A stretch of DNA of 44,781 nucleotides from UBA5336 sp039815055 (GCA_039815055.1 JBCCAA010000018.1:1-44781), one strand, 5' to 3'. Shown: positions 1-8,811, counted from the first letter of the stretch. Made by a program: numbers and translations. The notes: generated from the letters alone by a model not told the origin.

Positions 1-234
1 CGCGGCACTCAAGACGCGCCGCGCGGTGTTTTGGTGAAGGTGCCCAAGCCCATGCAGAACACAAAGATTGATCTGCCAACGCTGGGGGTCTCGACACTAC
101 AGCGCATCCGTGCGGCAGGCCTTGCCGGTGCCGCCTTTGAAGGCGGCCGCGCGCTCCTGATCGACCGGGAAGATATGGAAGCCTTCTGCGTCGCTGAGGG
201 CGTGTTCCTTTATGGCCTGGATGCCCTGCCGTGA
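1..234 (+). CDS. lpxI: LpxI-type UDP-2,3-diacylglucosamine pyrophosphatase, C-terminal end (partial)
   Basis: The reading frame is open from base 1 and encodes the last 77 residues of a protein that starts outside the window. The tail has the LpxI (DUF1009) signature: GVLVKVPKPMQ, then DLPTLG, then an AGLAGAAFEGG segment and a LLIDRED element near the end. LpxI hydrolyses UDP-2,3-diacylglucosamine to lipid X (2,3-diacylglucosamine 1-phosphate) and replaces LpxH in alphaproteobacteria; it acts at the cytoplasmic face of the inner membrane. Its TGA stop overlaps the GTG start of lpxB (GTGA junction), so the two are translationally coupled. They encode consecutive lipid A steps, which supports the call. 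Only the C-terminus is visible, so catalytic residues cannot be checked. Confidence 0.85.
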   Translation, partial: RGTQDAPRGVLVKVPKPMQNTKIDLPTLGVSTLQRIRAAGLAGAAFEGGRALLIDREDMEAFCVAEGVFLYGLDALP

Positions 235-1376
235 AACTTCATCTCACCGCGACTGAGCCTTCAGGCGACCTGCTGGGCCGCGAAGTTATAGACGTTCTAC
301 GTACCCGCAATCCAGGCATTGAGTTGATGGGCATTGGCGGAGCTGAAATGGCCAGCGTGGGTGTATCCTCAGATATTGATCCGTCTGAGATCGCTATTCT
401 TGGCATTTTGGAAGGCGTTAAAATCTATGGAAAAGTGCTGGAGCTGGTTGAAGCGACGACCGAGCACATTATTGCAGCCGAACCCGACGCGGCCATCTTG
501 ATCGACAGCTGGGGGTTTACAATCCGCGTCGCCCAGCGCTTGCGCACCCGCGCCCCGCATATTCGCCTGGTGAAGCTGGTTGGTCCGCAGGTTTGGGCGT
601 CGCGGTCCGGACGGGCGAAGAAAATCGCGGCGAGTTTTGATCAGGTCTTGTGCCTGCATCAGATCGAAATTCCGCACTATGACGGCACCGGCATCGAGAC
701 TGCTGTCATTGGCAACCCTGCGCTGTCTCGCACGGTTCAGGGCGACGGTGTACGCTTTCGACAGTCCATGGGACTCGCGTCGGACAAACCAATCGTGCTG
801 ATCTTGCCCGGCAGCCGCGGGTCTGAAGTACGCAATGTCGCCCCGACCCTGGTGGAGGCGGCGCTGGCCGTGAAGGCGGCGCGCCCCGATGTCCAGCTGG
901 TTGCAGCGCCCGCCTCGGCCATCTCTGCAGCGTTCACGGAAAGTCTGCCGGGTGGCGCCCCGATCACCGTCACAGATAGTCAATCGGTCCGTTATGATGC
1001 GATGGCGGCTGCGGATCTGGCCCTGGCCTGCAGTGGAACGGTGACGACGGAATTGGCCATGCAGGGTACGCCCATGCTGGTTGCCTATAAGCTCGGTTGG
1101 ATAACTTGGGCGATTGCTAATTACTTCCTCTACAAGCCCAAACACATCACCCTTCTCAACATTGCCATGGATGACACCGACATCGTTCCGGAGTTCTTAC
1201 AGGCCAAGATGCAGCCCGAAACCATTGCCGATGCTGCGCTTGAGCTCCTGGCTGATCCAGCGCGGCTGGCATCCCAGGTCGCCGCCCAGAATGAGGCGCT
1301 CAAGGTCATGGGACGAGGGCGCGCGCCGACGGCAGAGAAAGCTGCCGATGCGATTCTGACCGGGCTGGCTGGTTAA
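231..1376 (+). CDS. lpxB: Lipid-A-disaccharide synthase
   Basis: This is a 381-residue GT19-family protein, the usual length for LpxB. It condenses UDP-2,3-diacylglucosamine with lipid X to form the tetraacyl disaccharide of lipid A at the inner membrane. Recognisable elements are the N-terminal TATEPSGDLLG motif (family AGExSGD), GIGGAEMAS near residue 35, the PQVWASRSGR segment near 118, ILPGSRGSEV near 192, and the C-terminal acceptor/UDP region with SGTVTTELAMQGTPMLVAYK near 265-285. The start is GTG, overlapping the lpxI stop by 4 bp; no better in-frame start lies nearby. It is the last gene of a rightward lipid A operon and converges on aceA. Confidence 0.95.
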   Translation: MKLHLTATEPSGDLLGREVIDVLRTRNPGIELMGIGGAEMASVGVSSDIDPSEIAILGILEGVKIYGKVLELVEATTEHIIAAEPDAAILIDSWGFTIRVAQRLRTRAPHIRLVKLVGPQVWASRSGRAKKIAASFDQVLCLHQIEIPHYDGTGIETAVIGNPALSRTVQGDGVRFRQSMGLASDKPIVLILPGSRGSEVRNVAPTLVEAALAVKAARPDVQLVAAPASAISAAFTESLPGGAPITVTDSQSVRYDAMAAADLALACSGTVTTELAMQGTPMLVAYKLGWITWAIANYFLYKPKHITLLNIAMDDTDIVPEFLQAKMQPETIADAALELLADPARLASQVAAQNEALKVMGRGRAPTAEKAADAILTGLAG

Positions 1377-1433
1377 ACATCCGAAGCTTATGCAGTCTAT
1401 TGAGGGAGTTTTTAGCAGCTCTGCGCTTTGGAT

Positions 1434-1473
1434 AAAAAAACCCGGCACATCAGCGTTAGACCGATGCACCGGG
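1434..1473 (-). terminator. Rho-independent terminator of aceBA
   Basis: Read on the minus strand, a 13-bp stem (arms 1461-1473 and 1441-1453) with a 7-nt loop is followed directly by seven T residues (1440-1434). On the minus-strand RNA all 13 positions pair, three of them as G-U wobbles. On the plus strand the same positions would be C-A mismatches and the tract would be A rather than U. The element therefore works leftward and ends the aceB-aceA transcript about 25 bp after the aceA stop. Confidence 0.85.
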
Positions 1474-1498
1474 CAAGTTTCAGGTGTTCGAGAGCGGG

Positions 1499-3124
1499 TT
1501 ACTCGGCCGCTTCGAACTGGTTCATGGTATTGTGAGCGCCGCCGGCTTTCAACGCGCGCTCACCGGCAACCATTTCCTTGAAGGTGTCACCAAGATCAGA
1601 ACCAACTTCGTGCTGGTGTTTCACAGCAGAGACACCCCGGCGGATTTCTTCGCGCTGCACGTTCTTCACATAAGCCAGCATCTTCTCGTCGCCGAAGTAG
1701 CCATTCGACAGCTCGTCCATGCCTTTGGCGGTGAGGTGGAACGTCGGCAGAGTGATAAGGTTGTGGAACACGCCGGCGCGGGCCGAGATGTCGGTCTGGA
1801 AGCTTTGCAAGCGTGCATCGGCTTCAAGTCCCAGCTCAGAGCCGTCCAGAGACGCTGACATCAGGGCATTGTCGGCAGGATAGTCATCTTCGCTGATCTT
1901 GCCTTCCGCAATCCACTGTTCGCGCACCTGCTTGCGAAGGTTGAGCGTCCAGTTGAAGCTTGGACTGTTGTTGTAAGCCAGCTTCGCGTTTGGAATGACT
2001 TCACGGATGGCGTTCACCATCGAAGCAATGTCGTCCACGTTTGGCGTCGCTGTTTCGATCCACAACAGGTCGGCGCCGCCGTCGCGGAGCGAACTGATGC
2101 AGTCTTCGATCACGCGTTCACGACCGGTGTTTTCTTTGAACTTGTAGAGGCCGTTCGGCATGCGAATCGGGCGCACGACTTTGCCATCGCGTTGCAGGGC
2201 GACCTCGCCTTCTTTCAGCGGATTGGCGTCCGTGATCTCTTCGGTTTCAACCCATTTGATGTACTCAGCGGCCGAATCGCCTGGCTCGAGCGACACCGGA
2301 ATTTTCTGGGTCAGGCCAGCGCCCAGGCTGTCGGTGCGCGCCACGATGACGCCGTCATCCACGCCAAGCTCTTCAAACGCCATACGGCAGGCGCGCAGCT
2401 TTGTGATGAAGTCCTCGCGCGGCACGGTAACTTTGCCGTCCTGGTGGCCGCACTGTTTGGCATCAGACACCTGGTTTTCGATCTGCAGACAGCAAGCACC
2501 CGCAAGGATCAGCTCTTTGGCCAGAAGATAGGTTGCGTGCTCATTGCCGAAACCGGCATCGATGTCAGCGATGATCGGCACGACGTGGCTTTCGAACCCG
2601 TCGATACGCGAGATGATCTCATTCTGGGCATTTAGATCCGCACCGGCGTCGCGTGAAGCAGCAAGTTCCTGGAAGAGGTCATTAAGCGCCACTTCGTCGG
2701 CCTGGCGCAGGGAGGTGTAGATCTCCCTGATCAGGTCGGTAACCGCGGTTTTCTCGTGCATGGACTGGTCTGGCAGGTGACCAAAGCTGTTGCGCAGGCC
2801 GGCAACCATCCAACCGGAAAGATAAATATAAGTGCCTTTGGCCGTGCCGCGCATGCGCTTTACCGCCTTGATCTTCTGGTGCGCGTGGAAGCCCGACCAG
2901 CAACCGAGGGACTGGGTGAATTTCGAGGAATCCTCGTCATAGGCAGCCATGTCGGCACGCATTACGGTGGACATGTCTTTCGCAATGTCCAGGTGGGTGT
3001 TGTACGTGTTCTGGATCTTCAGCTGAACAACGTCTTCAACGCTGATGCCTGAGCTGGTTTGACCTTCAGGGTAGCGCTTAAGCGCCTCTTGCAAGAGCTG
3101 GTTGTAAGTCGGTCGATTAGTCAT
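1499..3124 (-). CDS. aceA: Isocitrate lyase (long form)
   Basis: The 541-residue protein cleaves isocitrate to glyoxylate and succinate, the first reaction of the glyoxylate shunt, in the cytoplasm. The catalytic loop reads KQCGH at residues 223-227 with the active-site cysteine at 225; the classical short enzymes have KKCGH. Other visible family segments are GCWSGFHAHQ near 74, PIIADIDAGFGN near 183 (Mg/substrate binding), ARTDSLGAG near 262 and NNSPSFNW near 375. The length and the KQCGH variant match the long isocitrate lyase group seen in Pseudomonas and many alphaproteobacteria rather than the E. coli type of about 430 residues. A GAGGA ribosome site lies 6 nt before the ATG. It is 34 bp downstream of aceB on the same strand, so an aceB-aceA operon is likely. 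Confidence 0.95.
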   Translation of the reverse strand: MTNRPTYNQLLQEALKRYPEGQTSSGISVEDVVQLKIQNTYNTHLDIAKDMSTVMRADMAAYDEDSSKFTQSLGCWSGFHAHQKIKAVKRMRGTAKGTYIYLSGWMVAGLRNSFGHLPDQSMHEKTAVTDLIREIYTSLRQADEVALNDLFQELAASRDAGADLNAQNEIISRIDGFESHVVPIIADIDAGFGNEHATYLLAKELILAGACCLQIENQVSDAKQCGHQDGKVTVPREDFITKLRACRMAFEELGVDDGVIVARTDSLGAGLTQKIPVSLEPGDSAAEYIKWVETEEITDANPLKEGEVALQRDGKVVRPIRMPNGLYKFKENTGRERVIEDCISSLRDGGADLLWIETATPNVDDIASMVNAIREVIPNAKLAYNNSPSFNWTLNLRKQVREQWIAEGKISEDDYPADNALMSASLDGSELGLEADARLQSFQTDISARAGVFHNLITLPTFHLTAKGMDELSNGYFGDEKMLAYVKNVQREEIRRGVSAVKHQHEVGSDLGDTFKEMVAGERALKAGGAHNTMNQFEAAE

Positions 3125-3158
3125 GGAGTTATCCTCTACGGGTATCAGTTTTTGGGAG

Positions 3159-4817
3159 TTAGGAGACGGCGCGCAGCGCGTCGTATGCCGGAAGGGTCAG
3201 GAAATCGGCGAGGGTTTCGCCGGTCGCTGTATCAACAAAGATCTCGGTGGCTTCGGGGTAGCGACCCTCAGCAAAGGCGGAGTCGCCAAGCGCTGTCTTG
3301 ATTTTGGACACTTCGTCTTCAAGCAAGCGATCGAAAGCCACGCGGTCAAAGGTCTGCGAGGCGCCATCGGCCGTTTTGTAGCGGCTGCCATGGTGCATCC
3401 ACTGCCACAATTGGCTGCGGGAGATTTCAGCCGTTGCCGCATCTTCCATCAAATTGTGGATCGGGACAGCGCCTCGGCCATTCAACCAGGCGGCCGTGTA
3501 CTCAATACCGACGGAGATGTTGGTGCGAATGCCTGCTTCGGTAATGTCACCGGTGTGAGGCGTCAGAAGGGATTGAGCTGTTATGGTCGGCATCTGACGC
3601 TGGCTGCGCACCTGGTTGGGCTGGGGCATGGCTGCGTCAAACACATCCATGGCGACTGGCACCAAGTCTGGGTGCGCCACCCATGTGCCGTCGTGGCCCT
3701 GGTCAGCTTCACGTTTCTTGTCGGCGCGCACTTTGTCAAAGGCTGCTTCATTGGCTGCCTCATCGCCTTTCACTGGAATCTGGGCGGCCATTCCGCCCAT
3801 GGCGTGGGCACGGCGACGGTGACAGGTCTTGATCAGCAAGAGCGAGTAGGCCTTCAAGAAAGCCCGGTCCATGCCAACCTGTGCCCGGTCGGGCAGCACG
3901 TATTCGCTGTGGAGCGCGAGCGTCTTGATATAGCTGAAGATGTAGTCCCAGCGCCCGCAGTTCAGACCAACAATGTGGTTGCGCAGCACATACAGGATTT
4001 CATCCATCTGGAAGGCCGCTGGCAGGGTCTCGATCAGCACGGTCGCCTTGATCGTTCCGTGGGGAATGCCGAGCGCCGCCTGGGCGAAGTTGAACACATC
4101 ATTCCACAATCGCGCTTCTTGATAGTGCTCGATCTTTGGCAGGTAATAGAACGGACCCTTGCCCTGTTCCACAAGCGCTTTGGCATTGTGGAAGAAGTGC
4201 AGGCCAAAATCGAACAGGCTGCCCGACATAGGATTGCCGTCGACATGGACGTGAGCCTCTTCCAGGTGCCAGCCGCGCGGACGAACGATCATCGTCGCGG
4301 TTTCATCGTTCAAGCTATATGATTTGCCGCGCGCTTCATCTTCGAACGCCAGCGTGCCAGCCGCGTAGTCCTGCATGTTAGCCTGACCGTCGAGCATGTT
4401 GGTGAAGGTCGGCGAGGAGGCATCCTCGAAATCTGCCATGAACATTTTCGCGCCGGAGTTCAGTGCGTTGATCATCATCTTGCGATCCACGGGACCGGTG
4501 ATCTCGACCCGTCGATCCTGTAGCAGATTTGGCACAGATGCCACTTCCCAGACGGATTGGCGGATATGGTCCGTCTCAGCGAGGAAGTCTGGCATTTCGC
4601 CATCATCATAGCGCATTTGCGCAAGTTTACGGTTCTCAAGAATCAACCGTCTCTGGGGGCCAAACCGGCGTTCCAGATCAGCAATGAATAATAGCGCGGT
4701 GTGGGACAGCACATGTGAATAGTCGGCTGGAACGCCTCCGGGCACCTCTGCAGGACGGCGGTGACGCGGGGTTGGCTTCTTGGTTGAGCCCTGATCTTGG
4801 GTCTGTGTGTCGGACAT
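3159..4817 (-). CDS. aceB: Malate synthase A
   Basis: This 552-residue protein matches the A-type malate synthase family (about 530-550 residues; the G type is about 720). It condenses glyoxylate with acetyl-CoA to malate, the second glyoxylate-shunt step. Visible signatures include MFMADFEDASSPT near 131, IVRPRGWHLEE near 185 (the catalytic-arginine segment), LPKIEHYQEARLWNDVF near 233, TIKATVLIETLPAAFQMDEI near 260, GLNCGRWDYIFS near 290 and WVAHPDLVPVA near 387. The first 30 residues are polar and proline/lysine-rich, an extension not needed for the fold. AGGAAC lies 7 nt before the ATG. It is the first gene of the aceBA operon, and its upstream region carries the TTGTAA array shared with the divergent regulator. 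Confidence 0.95.
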   Translation of the reverse strand: MSDTQTQDQGSTKKPTPRHRRPAEVPGGVPADYSHVLSHTALLFIADLERRFGPQRRLILENRKLAQMRYDDGEMPDFLAETDHIRQSVWEVASVPNLLQDRRVEITGPVDRKMMINALNSGAKMFMADFEDASSPTFTNMLDGQANMQDYAAGTLAFEDEARGKSYSLNDETATMIVRPRGWHLEEAHVHVDGNPMSGSLFDFGLHFFHNAKALVEQGKGPFYYLPKIEHYQEARLWNDVFNFAQAALGIPHGTIKATVLIETLPAAFQMDEILYVLRNHIVGLNCGRWDYIFSYIKTLALHSEYVLPDRAQVGMDRAFLKAYSLLLIKTCHRRRAHAMGGMAAQIPVKGDEAANEAAFDKVRADKKREADQGHDGTWVAHPDLVPVAMDVFDAAMPQPNQVRSQRQMPTITAQSLLTPHTGDITEAGIRTNISVGIEYTAAWLNGRGAVPIHNLMEDAATAEISRSQLWQWMHHGSRYKTADGASQTFDRVAFDRLLEDEVSKIKTALGDSAFAEGRYPEATEIFVDTATGETLADFLTLPAYDALRAVS

Positions 4818-4853
4818 AGTAAGTTCCTGCCTTTATTGATGTGTGCACAATAT

Positions 4854-4940
4854 TTACAATTTTTATGCCTTATCTATAGGCAATTGTAATTATTGGGTTT
4901 AATTGTAAATCTTGTAAAATAAATTTTGTAAGGTCTGTAA
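4854..4940. promoter_or_regulatory. TTGTAA motif array between aceB and its divergent regulator
   Basis: Within the 131-bp divergent intergenic region, TTGTAA occurs on the plus strand at 4884-4889, 4903-4908, 4912-4917 and 4926-4931. A CTGTAA variant lies at 4935-4940 and the inverted form TTACAA at 4854-4859. Three of the copies are followed by further A residues, giving a TTGTAAA-like core. The region is strikingly AT-rich compared with its flanks. Known RamB-type regulators bind short TTTGCAAA-like sites beside glyoxylate-shunt genes, so these are the natural candidate operators for the adjacent regulator. That link is inference. No -35/-10 pair could be assigned with confidence. Confidence 0.55.
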
Positions 4941-4948
4941 TTGTTGTT

Positions 4949-6415
4949 ATGGCTGAGAACAGTAAGAGAAAACTCATGATAGGCCCACGCGTGAAGCGGC
5001 TCCGCACCATGCTGGACCTCACGCAGGCGGAGTTTGCACGCCGGTTGGAGGTGTCTTCGACTTATGTGAATTTAATCGAGCGGAATCAGCGACCTGTCAG
5101 CGCGGCAGTGCTGCTCAAACTCGCCGAGGAGTTTGACATCAATGTCTCTGACCTGGCCCAGGACAGCGATGCTGCCCTCGTTGATGAGCTCAAAAGCGCA
5201 CTTCGTGACCCGGTGTTTGGCGAAATTCAGGTGCCCAAGAGTGAGATCGAACAGCTGGTGGGCGCCAGCCCTGACACCATCAAAGCGATGCTGCGTTTGC
5301 ACGACCGCTATCGCCAATTGGCGCTGAGCACCTATTCCGACGCTAACCCGCTGGCGGATCGGGAGAAAGTCGAGCTTCTCGAAGAATCAGCTCGCCCTGT
5401 GGAGACGGTCCGCCAGTTTATGCACGAGCGGCGCAATTACTTCGCGCCGTTGGACGATGCTGCATCGCAGTTTCACGCCGACCTGACGGCAGGCGGTAAA
5501 AATATCGATACTGCGGTGCTGGAGCGATTGGAGCAGGAACACAAACTCCGCGTTCGCACGCTGCCGACGTCAGCAATGCCTTCCTCGTTTCGGTACTTTG
5601 ATCGTCATCGCGCAGGCATAGACGTTTCTGAACTGCTGCACCCCACAGGCAGACGCTTCCAACTTGCCTTTCAGTTGGCGCTCATCGAACACGGCAATCT
5701 GATTGAAGACCTCATTGCTGGCGCAGGCTTTCGCGATGATAGCGTGATCGGCCTCACCCGCGTGTCGCTGACGAACTATTTCGCCGCTGCTCTGCTCATG
5801 CCCTACAAGACGTTCCTGCGGGCGTGCGAGGAAACCCGATACGACGTCGACCTGGTCAGCCATCGGTTCAGCACGAGCTTCGAGCAAACCGCGCACAGGC
5901 TGACGACCCTTCAGAAGCCCGGAGCGAGCGGGATCCCTTTCTTTTTCATTCGCATTGATATGGCCGGAAACGTGTCGAAGCGCTTCAGTGCAGGCCAGTT
6001 CCACTTTTCAAAGTTTGGTGGGGCCTGCCCAAAATGGAACATCCACAAAACCTTTGCCCAGCCGGGCGAGACGCTGACCCAGATCATCCAGATGCCGGAT
6101 GACACCAGCTATCTGTCGATATCAAAGGCGATTTCACGCTCGCTTGGCCACCACGGCCGCCCGCCGGCAAAAGTCGCCATTGGGCTGGGTTGCAACCTGT
6201 CTTACGCCAAGAAACTTACGTATTTTGATCAGCTGGACGTTGCCAAAAGCGAGGCCACCCAGATTGGCGTGAACTGCTATCTTTGTGATCGGCAGAACTG
6301 TGCGTCGCGAGCCCATGCGCCGCTGAACCGGAAGCTGCGCTTTGACGCCCATGCGCGCGGCGTTTCGCTCTACGAGTTCGAGCCGGTCTTGCAAAAATCG
6401 AGATCAGAATCCTAG
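4949..6415 (+). CDS. RamB/ScfR-like XRE-family regulator of acetate or short-chain acyl metabolism
   Basis: This 488-residue transcription factor belongs to the COG3800 group (short-chain fatty acyl regulators, RamB-like). Residues 10-66 form a Cro/CI helix-turn-helix (LTQAEFARRLEV, then YVNLIERNQRPVSA). The middle is the IrrE/ImmA-like region (FQLAFQLALIEHGNL near 233, YFAAALLMP near 276). Here the metalloprotease HExxH is replaced by IEHGNL, so peptidase activity is unlikely. The C-terminal DUF2083-like part has GLGCNLSYAKK near 413 and a CxxCxxxxxC cluster (CYLCDRQNC) near 444 that could bind metal or a cluster. Start: RKL ahead of the helix-turn-helix is typical of the family, which favours ATG 4949 over ATG 4976, though the ribosome site is weak. 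Divergence from aceB suggests it controls aceBA and itself. Confidence 0.82.
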   Translation: MAENSKRKLMIGPRVKRLRTMLDLTQAEFARRLEVSSTYVNLIERNQRPVSAAVLLKLAEEFDINVSDLAQDSDAALVDELKSALRDPVFGEIQVPKSEIEQLVGASPDTIKAMLRLHDRYRQLALSTYSDANPLADREKVELLEESARPVETVRQFMHERRNYFAPLDDAASQFHADLTAGGKNIDTAVLERLEQEHKLRVRTLPTSAMPSSFRYFDRHRAGIDVSELLHPTGRRFQLAFQLALIEHGNLIEDLIAGAGFRDDSVIGLTRVSLTNYFAAALLMPYKTFLRACEETRYDVDLVSHRFSTSFEQTAHRLTTLQKPGASGIPFFFIRIDMAGNVSKRFSAGQFHFSKFGGACPKWNIHKTFAQPGETLTQIIQMPDDTSYLSISKAISRSLGHHGRPPAKVAIGLGCNLSYAKKLTYFDQLDVAKSEATQIGVNCYLCDRQNCASRAHAPLNRKLRFDAHARGVSLYEFEPVLQKSRSES

Positions 6416-6437
6416 TCTTTACAGATTGAGCCCGGCC

Positions 6438-7142
6438 CTAACGGCTGTCGCCGGACACGTCATAGAACAGCGAGAATTGTATCGGCAGGGCATCGCGAAT
6501 ATACTGCTGCACAAACAGATTGTGGTTCGCAATCGCCGAGCGCGGAACATAGACCACGTCAAACCGCTGAAGGGGTAGCCAGTTTGCGTCGGACGGGTCT
6601 TCCAATCCACCGCTCAGGTCCAGAACTGCAGTGCGCACCTCTCCGCCCGGCATGCGCCGCATCACGAAAATCTCGCTATTAGCGTCATTTGTTGTCCCAC
6701 CTGCCATCAAGATCGCCTGGAGCGGATCGATGGTGCCAGGCATCTCGAACGCGCCGGGACTGGCCACCGCGCCGCCAACAAACACTTGCTGGCTGGAGAA
6801 CTCGGTCACCAGGAGATCAAGCGTCGGGTCGCGCAGTTCTTCCGCATAAGCCGCTCGAGCATGTGCTGCGACAGCTTCCGGCGTGCGCGCGGCGGCCATA
6901 ATCGGCGCAATTAAGGGCAAGCGCAGGCGTCCATCCGGGCCGATTGCGGCGCTGCGCGAGAGTTCAGGTGCAGAATAGACGGTCAGCTCCAGCGTATCGC
7001 CGGGCGCCAAAAGGTAAGACGCGTCATTGCGATCAGAGCGTGGCCAGTCTGCAACCGGGAAATTAGAACTTGGTTCAGGAGACAGGGCGCAGCCGACAAT
7101 AACAAGCGGCGCGGCAACCAGCACAGACAGGCGGGATGGCAT
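6438..7142 (-). CDS. hfsD: Polysaccharide export lipoprotein (Wza family), HfsD-like
   Basis: The 234-residue protein starts with a lipoprotein signal peptide ending in the lipobox IVGC (Cys 17), so it should be anchored in the outer membrane. A poly_export domain begins at YLLAPGDTLELTVYSAPELS (residues 43-62) with the usual IGPDGRLRLPLIAPI strand. A SLBB-like domain follows (VFVGGAVASPGAFEM near 119 and a GGTTNDA segment near 147). Proteins of this family form the outer-membrane channel for Wzy-dependent polysaccharides. It is divergent from the chain-length protein gene at 7272, and its 3' end faces the regulator with only 22 bp between them. It is shorter than E. coli Wza (379 residues). 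The hfsD name is inferred from the surrounding gene set; family membership is secure. Confidence 0.82.
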   Translation of the reverse strand: MPSRLSVLVAAPLVIVGCALSPEPSSNFPVADWPRSDRNDASYLLAPGDTLELTVYSAPELSRSAAIGPDGRLRLPLIAPIMAAARTPEAVAAHARAAYAEELRDPTLDLLVTEFSSQQVFVGGAVASPGAFEMPGTIDPLQAILMAGGTTNDANSEIFVMRRMPGGEVRTAVLDLSGGLEDPSDANWLPLQRFDVVYVPRSAIANHNLFVQQYIRDALPIQFSLFYDVSGDSR

Positions 7143-7271
7143 GAGGCTTGGCTCCGTTTAATCCAACCTCGGCATCCCTGCGCAGATACGGTTAAGGATT
7201 TGTCAAACGCACACGGTCAGGAACAGACGTTGAATGGGCACTTGCCCGATGGCCATCGAGAGACGCTTCCT

Positions 7272-8774
7272 ATGAGCGACCGGCAAGCTGCCACCCGCAA
7301 ATGGCAATACGGCGAGCCTGCACCTTCGCGGCCGCGTCTCGGTCTTGTGGATATTGTTGTACTGCTTTGGCGAGCCAAATGGTTGATGGGGCTTGTGTTC
7401 CTGGCGATCTCTGCGGTGGCCATTTATGGCGCGATGCAATTGTCTACGAGCTATTCGGCCAGTGCCAGATTGCTGGTGAAGCTGGACGATTTCTACGTTT
7501 ACCGTCCGCTCGCTGGCGGCGGTGCGCCTGGAACCGCGCTTGATCAGGATCAGATCATCCAGGCCGAATTGGAGTTTCTGCAGAGCCCAACCGTATTTGA
7601 AACAGTGATCGACGACATCGGGTTCGCTGCCATTTATCCGGACATTGAAGCCGACCGCGTCGCAGAGATTGCCAACGATCCGACGGCGCGACGTGAAGCG
7701 AATGATACCTCAGCAGCCATGGCTGCGTTGCAGCTCCAAGAAGATTTCGGCGCAAGCGCAGCGCCAGACAATCCGATTCTGTTCACCCATTTTGAGCACA
7801 CAGACCCGGCGATGGCGGCGGACCTGCTAAACCGCATTCTTGCCTCTTATCTGCAATATCGGTCGGACGTGTTGACCGATACCAGCACCGATGGTTTCGG
7901 GCTGAAACGTCGGGAGTTTGAAGCCCAGCTTTCACTGGTTCAAGCTGAGGTCGCCGGGTTTCGCGCCGCCCATGGGGTGACGGACCTGCCGAGCGAGCGC
8001 GACAGCCTGCGGCGCCGGCTCGAGGCTGTCCAGATCGATCTCACCAACGCAAAATCCAATGCGCGCGCCCTTGGCACACAGCTCACGGCCGTCCGGTTGC
8101 AGTTGAACGCCACGCCGGCGAGTATGGACCTGTTTACCGAGGATGCCTCTCGTGAGGCGCTTGTGGCGCTCGAGATTGAACGCCAGGATCTATTGTCGCG
8201 ATATCAACCAGACTCCCAGCCGGTAATCAATATCAATAGGCAAATACTGCAGCTCCAAACCTTCCTTGAGCGCCGTGAAACCGGTGCGGGTATCGTGCGA
8301 CGTGGCCCGAATCCGCTGTTCCAGGATCTCGAACAACGTCTGGCCGAGCTGGAGGCTCAATCCCTGGCCGCCAATGAGACCGTTGGGGCGCTGGATCGCG
8401 AAGCGACCCGTTTGTCTCAGCGAACGGCCGAGCTGGCCGGGCTTGAGCCGACATGGGACGGTCTCATGCGCCGCTCCAGCCTGGCTGAGTCCAACGCCAT
8501 TGATTACGCCGCCCGGGAAACCGAGGCGCGCAACAGAGCTGACCTGGCTGCTGACATTGCAGGAAGCGTCAGAGTGCTCGAGGCGGCGCGGTCACCCGTT
8601 GAAGGCTCCAGCTTGAAAGCGCCGGTTGTCGCTGTCGGCGTAGTGTTTGCCGGGTTTACTGCGCTCTGTCTGGGGCTGATGTTTGCTGTAACGCGCCGGG
8701 GCTTTGCAACACCGACCAGCGCGGAACGAACGCTCGGTATTCCTGTTCTCGCGGCGCTGCCGCCACAGGGATAA
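7272..8774 (+). CDS. hfsA: Wzz/GumC-type chain-length co-polymerase, HfsA-like
   Basis: This is a polysaccharide co-polymerase of about 500 residues. Counting from ATG 7272, a first membrane segment (WLMGLVFLAISAVAIYGA) lies near residues 37-54. A long periplasmic, largely helical region follows (coiled-coil-like stretches around 210-270 and 350-430), and a second membrane segment (VVAVGVVFAGFTALCLGLM) lies near 456-474, leaving a short cytoplasmic tail. It lacks a fused kinase domain; the separate next gene supplies a kinase-like partner. The frame is open upstream to a TTG at 7200, but the purine stretch there touches the codon. ATG 7272 has GAGAG 9 nt upstream and is preferred; TTG 7230 with CAGGA is another option. 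Such proteins set chain length and couple polymerase to export at the inner membrane. Confidence 0.8.
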   Translation: MSDRQAATRKWQYGEPAPSRPRLGLVDIVVLLWRAKWLMGLVFLAISAVAIYGAMQLSTSYSASARLLVKLDDFYVYRPLAGGGAPGTALDQDQIIQAELEFLQSPTVFETVIDDIGFAAIYPDIEADRVAEIANDPTARREANDTSAAMAALQLQEDFGASAAPDNPILFTHFEHTDPAMAADLLNRILASYLQYRSDVLTDTSTDGFGLKRREFEAQLSLVQAEVAGFRAAHGVTDLPSERDSLRRRLEAVQIDLTNAKSNARALGTQLTAVRLQLNATPASMDLFTEDASREALVALEIERQDLLSRYQPDSQPVININRQILQLQTFLERRETGAGIVRRGPNPLFQDLEQRLAELEAQSLAANETVGALDREATRLSQRTAELAGLEPTWDGLMRRSSLAESNAIDYAARETEARNRADLAADIAGSVRVLEAARSPVEGSSLKAPVVAVGVVFAGFTALCLGLMFAVTRRGFATPTSAERTLGIPVLAALPPQG

Positions 8775-8811
8775 AAGCGGCGTTAACCATGACCCATTAG
8801 GCGGTCAGAAC

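Noticed and set aside
369..1145. A 258-codon open frame on the minus strand inside lpxB
   Set aside because: Antisense to a well-recognised gene, Arg/His-rich composition and no ribosome site.
3123..4322. A 399-codon open frame on the plus strand
   Set aside because: It lies fully antisense to aceB, whose protein is clearly malate synthase. The translated product has no family features. Long antisense frames are expected at this GC content.
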